DNA from: QHWK01 sp035315685
GTDB taxonomy: Bacteria > Acidobacteriota > Vicinamibacteria > Vicinamibacterales > CAVVIG01
Assembly: GCA_035315685.1 (NCBI GenBank)
Contig: DATFXR010000650.1
Coordinates: 1 to 6,455 of the forward strand
Direction: 5' to 3'
DNA: 6,455 nucleotides
This document shows positions 3,264 through 6,455 of the stretch, piece by piece. Position 1 is the stretch's first letter. The number at the start of each line of letters is the position of its first letter. The position numbers and the translations under genes were made by a program. Below the pieces are notes generated by a model. The model did not search any database. It was not told the DNA's origin and worked only from the letters and a program-made list of their open reading frames with translations.

Positions 3264-5477
3264 ATGTCGATTCGGAGACGGTTTCTTTTCGTACTGTTGA
3301 TGATCGCCATGGCTCGCACGGCGACAGCGCAGGTCTTCGGCAGCGTGCGCATCGTGGTACGCGATCAGCAGAACCTGGCGGTCGCCGACGCCGAGGTGAC
3401 GGTCAAGGCGAAAGATTCGGCGTGGTCGCAGACGGCGAAGAGCAACGAGCAAGGCGAGGCGCTGTTCATCACGGTCCCGTTCGGAACCTACGTCGTGAGC
3501 GTGACATCGGCAGGGTTCGACGTGTTCGAGCGCGACATCCAGGTCATCTCCAACACCCAGACGCCGGTGCAGGTGCGGTTGGCCGTCGCCGGCCTGGCTC
3601 AGTCGGTCGACGTGAAGGCGACGGCGCAGACGATCAACCCCGAATCATCCGGCACGCAGACGCTCACCAGCCGCGAGGACATCCTGCTGCAACCGCTCAC
3701 CGATCGCAGCGGCAGCCTGGCGATGATCACGAACAACGTGCCGGGCACCTTCGTGATGCACGATCACCTCCACTCGCGCGGCGGACACGGCGTGACCTGG
3801 CAGATCGACGGCGTGCCGGTCCCGAACAGCAACCTCGCGTCGAGCGGCGCGCAGTTCGATCCGAAGGACGTCGCGTCGCTCGAAACGCAGCGCGGCGGCT
3901 TGTCGGCGAACTACGGCGACCGCGCTTACGGCGTGTTCAACGTCGTGCCGCGCAGCGGCTTCGAAGACGATCGCTTCGGCGAGCTGTTCGTCGGCTACGG
4001 CAGCTATCACCGCGCCGAGGGCTACGCGAGCGTCGGCGACCACAACGCCAGCGAGCGGTTCGCGTATTTCGCGAGCGGCAACGCCAACCGCACCGATCTC
4101 GGTCTCGAGCGCGTCGACCTGCCGATCCTGCACGATGAGGGGAAGACCGCCTCGGGCTTCACGTCGCTGCAGTACAACGCCACCTCGCGCGATCACCTGC
4201 GGGTCGTGGCGTCGTTCCGCGCCGATCGCAATCAGGTGCCGAACATCGTCGTGCAGGAGGCGCAGGGGATCGACGACAGCCAGCGCACCGCCGACGGCAT
4301 CGCCAACTTCACCTGGGCCCATACCTACGAGGGCGGGACGCTGCTGACGGTGTCGCCGTACTATCACTACAACCGCGGTCAGTACATCGGCGGACCCAAC
4401 GATCCGCTGATCACGCACGATGACCGATCGTCGCACTATGTCGGCGGCAACGCGACGCTGGCGCGGACCATCGGTCAGCACACGCTGCGGATCGGCACCG
4501 ATTCGTTCGGCGAGCACTGGAGCTCGCTGTTCGGCCTGACGTCGACGACCGGCGCGCAGCTGTCGCTCACCGAGACCGAGCGCCTGTGGGCGACGGTCCT
4601 GTCGGCGTTCGCCGAAGATACCTTTCGCGTCACGCCGTCGCTGACCATCAACAGCGGCGTCCGCTTCGAACGCTTCGCCGGCACGCTGACCGAGTACGGC
4701 CTCAGCCCGCGGTTCGGCGTGGCGATCGCGCTCGCGCACGGCGCCGTCGTGCGCGCGTCGTACGGACGGTTCTACCAGCATCCCCAGGTCGCGACGGTGT
4801 CCGGACCGGTGCTGGAGTTCGCGCTGCGGGACGGGTTCGACATCCTGCCGATTCCGGGCGAGCGCGATCAAATCTGGGAAGTCGGTTACGGCATCCCGGT
4901 CCGGGGCTGGACGCTGGACTTCGACGCGTTCTACAACCAGACCCGCAACGCCGTCGATCACGAAGTGCTCGGCAACTCGAACCTGCTGTTCCCGCTGACG
5001 ATCGAATCGGGCCGGGTGCGCGCGTTCGAATCCACGCTCCGCTCGCCGCGCCTCTGGAATCGCGTCCAGTGGCACTATGCGTTCTCGCTGATGCGGGCGC
5101 AGGGACGCGGAGCAATCACCGGCGGGTTGACCGACTTCTCGCCGCCGTCGAACGACTATTTCTATCTCGATCACGATCAGCTGGTGACGCTCAACACCGG
5201 CGCGGAAGCGAGCCTGCCGGGGCGGTTCTGGGTGTCGCTCGCCGTGCAGTACGGATCAGGGTTCCTCCTGGGCGACGGCCCGGATCACCTGTCGCCACAT
5301 ACGACGCTCGACGTGGCGGGCTCGAAGAACCTGACCGACGATCTCTCGGTCCGCCTGACGGTGACCAACCTCGCCAATGCCGCGTTCCTGACCGGCTACG
5401 CCAACTCGTTCGCCGGGACGCACTACCAGACGCCGCGCGAGATTGTCGCGCAGATGCGCTACCGGTTTCACTACTGA
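3264..5477 (+). CDS. TonB-dependent-receptor-like outer-membrane protein with N-terminal carboxypeptidase-regulatory domain
   Basis: This complete 737-residue protein has a signal peptide MSIRRRFLFVLLMIAMARTATAQ with probable cleavage after TAQ or ATA. Residues about 24-107 form an Ig-like CarboxypepD_reg domain (VFGSVRIVVRDQQNLAVADAEV ... FGTYVVSVTSAGF), followed by VAGLAQSVDVKATAQ. A plug-like domain spans about 130-230, with HSRGGHGVTWQIDGVPVPN (170-188), QFDPKDVASLETQRGG and ANYGDRAYGVFNVVPRSGF. The rest is barrel-like with alternating aromatic strands, including LLTVSPYYHYN, GGPNDP and FYQHPQ, and ends YRFHY with a terminal aromatic as in outer-membrane beta-signals. No clear TonB box is recognisable before the plug, so energised transport is not certain. 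The substrate is unknown. A small histidine cluster (166, 168, 170, 175) marks the plug. Paralogues of this architecture are numerous in Acidobacteriota and usually thought to import polymers or chelates. The start is set by the signal peptide and the -10 position. Confidence 0.9.
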   Translation: MSIRRRFLFVLLMIAMARTATAQVFGSVRIVVRDQQNLAVADAEVTVKAKDSAWSQTAKSNEQGEALFITVPFGTYVVSVTSAGFDVFERDIQVISNTQTPVQVRLAVAGLAQSVDVKATAQTINPESSGTQTLTSREDILLQPLTDRSGSLAMITNNVPGTFVMHDHLHSRGGHGVTWQIDGVPVPNSNLASSGAQFDPKDVASLETQRGGLSANYGDRAYGVFNVVPRSGFEDDRFGELFVGYGSYHRAEGYASVGDHNASERFAYFASGNANRTDLGLERVDLPILHDEGKTASGFTSLQYNATSRDHLRVVASFRADRNQVPNIVVQEAQGIDDSQRTADGIANFTWAHTYEGGTLLTVSPYYHYNRGQYIGGPNDPLITHDDRSSHYVGGNATLARTIGQHTLRIGTDSFGEHWSSLFGLTSTTGAQLSLTETERLWATVLSAFAEDTFRVTPSLTINSGVRFERFAGTLTEYGLSPRFGVAIALAHGAVVRASYGRFYQHPQVATVSGPVLEFALRDGFDILPIPGERDQIWEVGYGIPVRGWTLDFDAFYNQTRNAVDHEVLGNSNLLFPLTIESGRVRAFESTLRSPRLWNRVQWHYAFSLMRAQGRGAITGGLTDFSPPSNDYFYLDHDQLVTLNTGAEASLPGRFWVSLAVQYGSGFLLGDGPDHLSPHTTLDVAGSKNLTDDLSVRLTVTNLANAAFLTGYANSFAGTHYQTPREIVAQMRYRFHY

Positions 5478-6455
5478 CGGAGCAGCGTTTCGATCTTTTG
5501 CATCACCGTCGGCCAGCGGTATTCACGATCGACGTAGTCGAGACCCTGGCGGCCCAGTTGCTGCGCGGCCGCCGGATGATCGATCAGATAGTCGAGCGCG
5601 GCGGCGAATTCGACCGCGTTTCGGTAATGGAGCCCGCCGTCCGCGCGTTCGACCTGGCCGCGCAGCACCTTGCACCGCGCGTTGACCAGCGCAGGCACGG
5701 CGCGGTTCCAGGCTTCCAGCAGCACCATGCTCAGGCTTTCGAACGGCGACGGCATCACCAGCGCGCGCGCGCCCGCGAGCAGCGCCTCGCGCACCTCGTC
5801 TTTGACGAAGCCGAGCGGCCGGATCAGCGGATGCTCGGGAATCGGCATCGAGGCGGGGCCGGCGACCACCAGCTGCACGCCGCGTCCGAGCGCGGCGTAC
5901 TTCTCGAAGTGCCGCAGCATGGCCCCACAACCCTTGTTCGGATCGACGCGCCCGAGATACAGGACGAACGGATCGCGGACGCCATGCGTGTCGAGCGTCG
6001 CCCGTCGCTCCGACGGTGACACCGGATCGAGGCCGCAGCCGATGATCGCCGACGGCCGTCCGGCAGGTGCGCGCGCGCCGACCAGCGCCGCCTCTTCGGG
6101 CGTGAGAAAGATGAACCCGCGCGGCCGCGCGAACAAGTCGAGGACCGCGTCGACGTGAATCAACGGATCCTCTTCGGCAGTCGGCACGAGCACCGCACGG
6201 TCGCCGACCAGCGGCACGCCGAAGTAGGTGTCGTAGTAGCGGTAGGCCCAGAAGAGCACGCGATCGTACTCGCTGCCGTAGCGCGTGAGATAGTCGAGCA
6301 ACTCCGGCGCCTCGGGTCCGTTCTCACGGAACCACTGCTGCTCGTCGGCGGGCGATGCGCCATCGGCGAACACGCGATCGCTGAGATCCATGAAGCGCTG
6401 CATGCTCCGTTCGCGCGCCACCGGAAACCGCAGCACGCGCAGCGCTCCGTCGCGC
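5471..6455 (-). CDS. Glycosyltransferase, GT4-like (GT-B fold), N-terminus cut by window edge
   Basis: The minus-strand frame runs open from the window edge to TAG at 5473-5471, giving 327 visible residues. A GTG at 6436 could be read as a start, but the residues before it (RDGALRVLRFPVARER) continue a typical GT4 N-terminal region, so the true start lies outside the window. Numbering from that GTG, the C-terminal nucleotide-sugar-binding half shows IIGCGLDPVSP (131-141), PFVLYLGRVDPNKGC (156-170), LVVAGP (189-194), LGFVKDEVREALLAGARALVMPS (208-230), the EX7E motif with E233 and E241 (PFESLSMVLLEAW), and a Rossmann-like end HYRNAVEFAAALDYL. The enzyme is expected to transfer a sugar from an activated donor to a glycan or lipid acceptor at the inner membrane face; donor and acceptor cannot be read. 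Its stop overlaps the receptor gene's end by 7 bp on the opposite strand. Confidence 0.9.
   Translation of the reverse strand, partial: RDGALRVLRFPVARERSMQRFMDLSDRVFADGASPADEQQWFRENGPEAPELLDYLTRYGSEYDRVLFWAYRYYDTYFGVPLVGDRAVLVPTAEEDPLIHVDAVLDLFARPRGFIFLTPEEAALVGARAPAGRPSAIIGCGLDPVSPSERRATLDTHGVRDPFVLYLGRVDPNKGCGAMLRHFEKYAALGRGVQLVVAGPASMPIPEHPLIRPLGFVKDEVREALLAGARALVMPSPFESLSMVLLEAWNRAVPALVNARCKVLRGQVERADGGLHYRNAVEFAAALDYLIDHPAAAQQLGRQGLDYVDREYRWPTVMQKIETLLRQ

Noticed and set aside
3645..5174. Long 509-codon open frame on the minus strand, antisense to the receptor gene
   Set aside because: It is a shadow of the high-GC codon pattern of the plus-strand gene. Its translation is rich in Arg, Ala and Val with no domain, and the plus frame has signal peptide, plug and barrel features.
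4586..6019. 477-codon plus-strand frame spanning the end of the receptor gene and running antisense to the glycosyltransferase
   Set aside because: It is out of frame with the receptor gene, Arg-rich without motifs, and crosses two well-supported genes.
6434..6436. GTG at 6436 as the true start of the glycosyltransferase
   Set aside because: The frame stays open to the window edge and the upstream residues continue a typical GT4 N-terminal segment. A start here would remove most of the acceptor-binding half.

Overview
The window is high-GC DNA with long open frames and short intergenic gaps, and it contains no RNA genes. Several protein families look like those of soil Acidobacteriota, most likely Vicinamibacteria (old subgroup 6): tandem DUF6644 membrane proteins, a small CxxCH cytochrome starting 'MSDLMVKIIYP', a secreted protein with the 'GRWEGDTLVVETTNF / FTKPWT / YEYACHEGNY' signature, and a TonB-dependent-receptor-like protein with an N-terminal carboxypeptidase-regulatory domain. 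The phylum call rests on recalled family resemblance and composition; no search was run.

Layout, left to right. (1) Positions 1-1027, minus strand: two consecutive DUF6644-type four-helix membrane proteins. The upstream one (458-1027) ends in TAG directly abutting the ATG of the second (1-457, cut by the window edge). (2) Positions 1051-1989, plus strand: a secreted protein joining a cytochrome c class-II-like domain to a lipocalin-like domain. Genes (1) and (2) diverge from a 23-bp gap in which a nearly symmetric AT-rich box (1039-1046) can be read as a -10 element on both strands. (3) Positions 1990-2172: a 183-bp convergent gap with two unrelated repeat structures, a 7-bp tandem repeat and a roughly 110-bp imperfect palindrome built from 9-bp CGCAGAG-NN units. 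(4) Positions 2173-3120, minus strand: a secreted protein of unknown function with a clear Shine-Dalgarno and -10. (5) Positions 3264-5477, plus strand: an outer-membrane TonB-dependent-receptor-like protein, divergent from (4), with its -10 embedded in a perfect dyad. (6) Positions 5471-6455, minus strand: a GT4-type glycosyltransferase missing its N-terminus at the window edge, overlapping the receptor gene tail-to-tail by 7 bp.

How the genes may work together (inference). The membrane proteins and the cytochrome fusion share one promoter gap and could form a membrane/periplasmic redox or small-molecule-handling module. The secreted protein and the receptor share a second divergent control region and both act in the periplasm or outer membrane. 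The glycosyltransferase looks unrelated. No phage, insertion sequence, CRISPR, defence or biosynthetic cluster is visible. The points most worth follow-up are the cytochrome-lipocalin fusion, the shared symmetric -10 with apparently leaderless starts, and the palindromic 9-mer repeat element.
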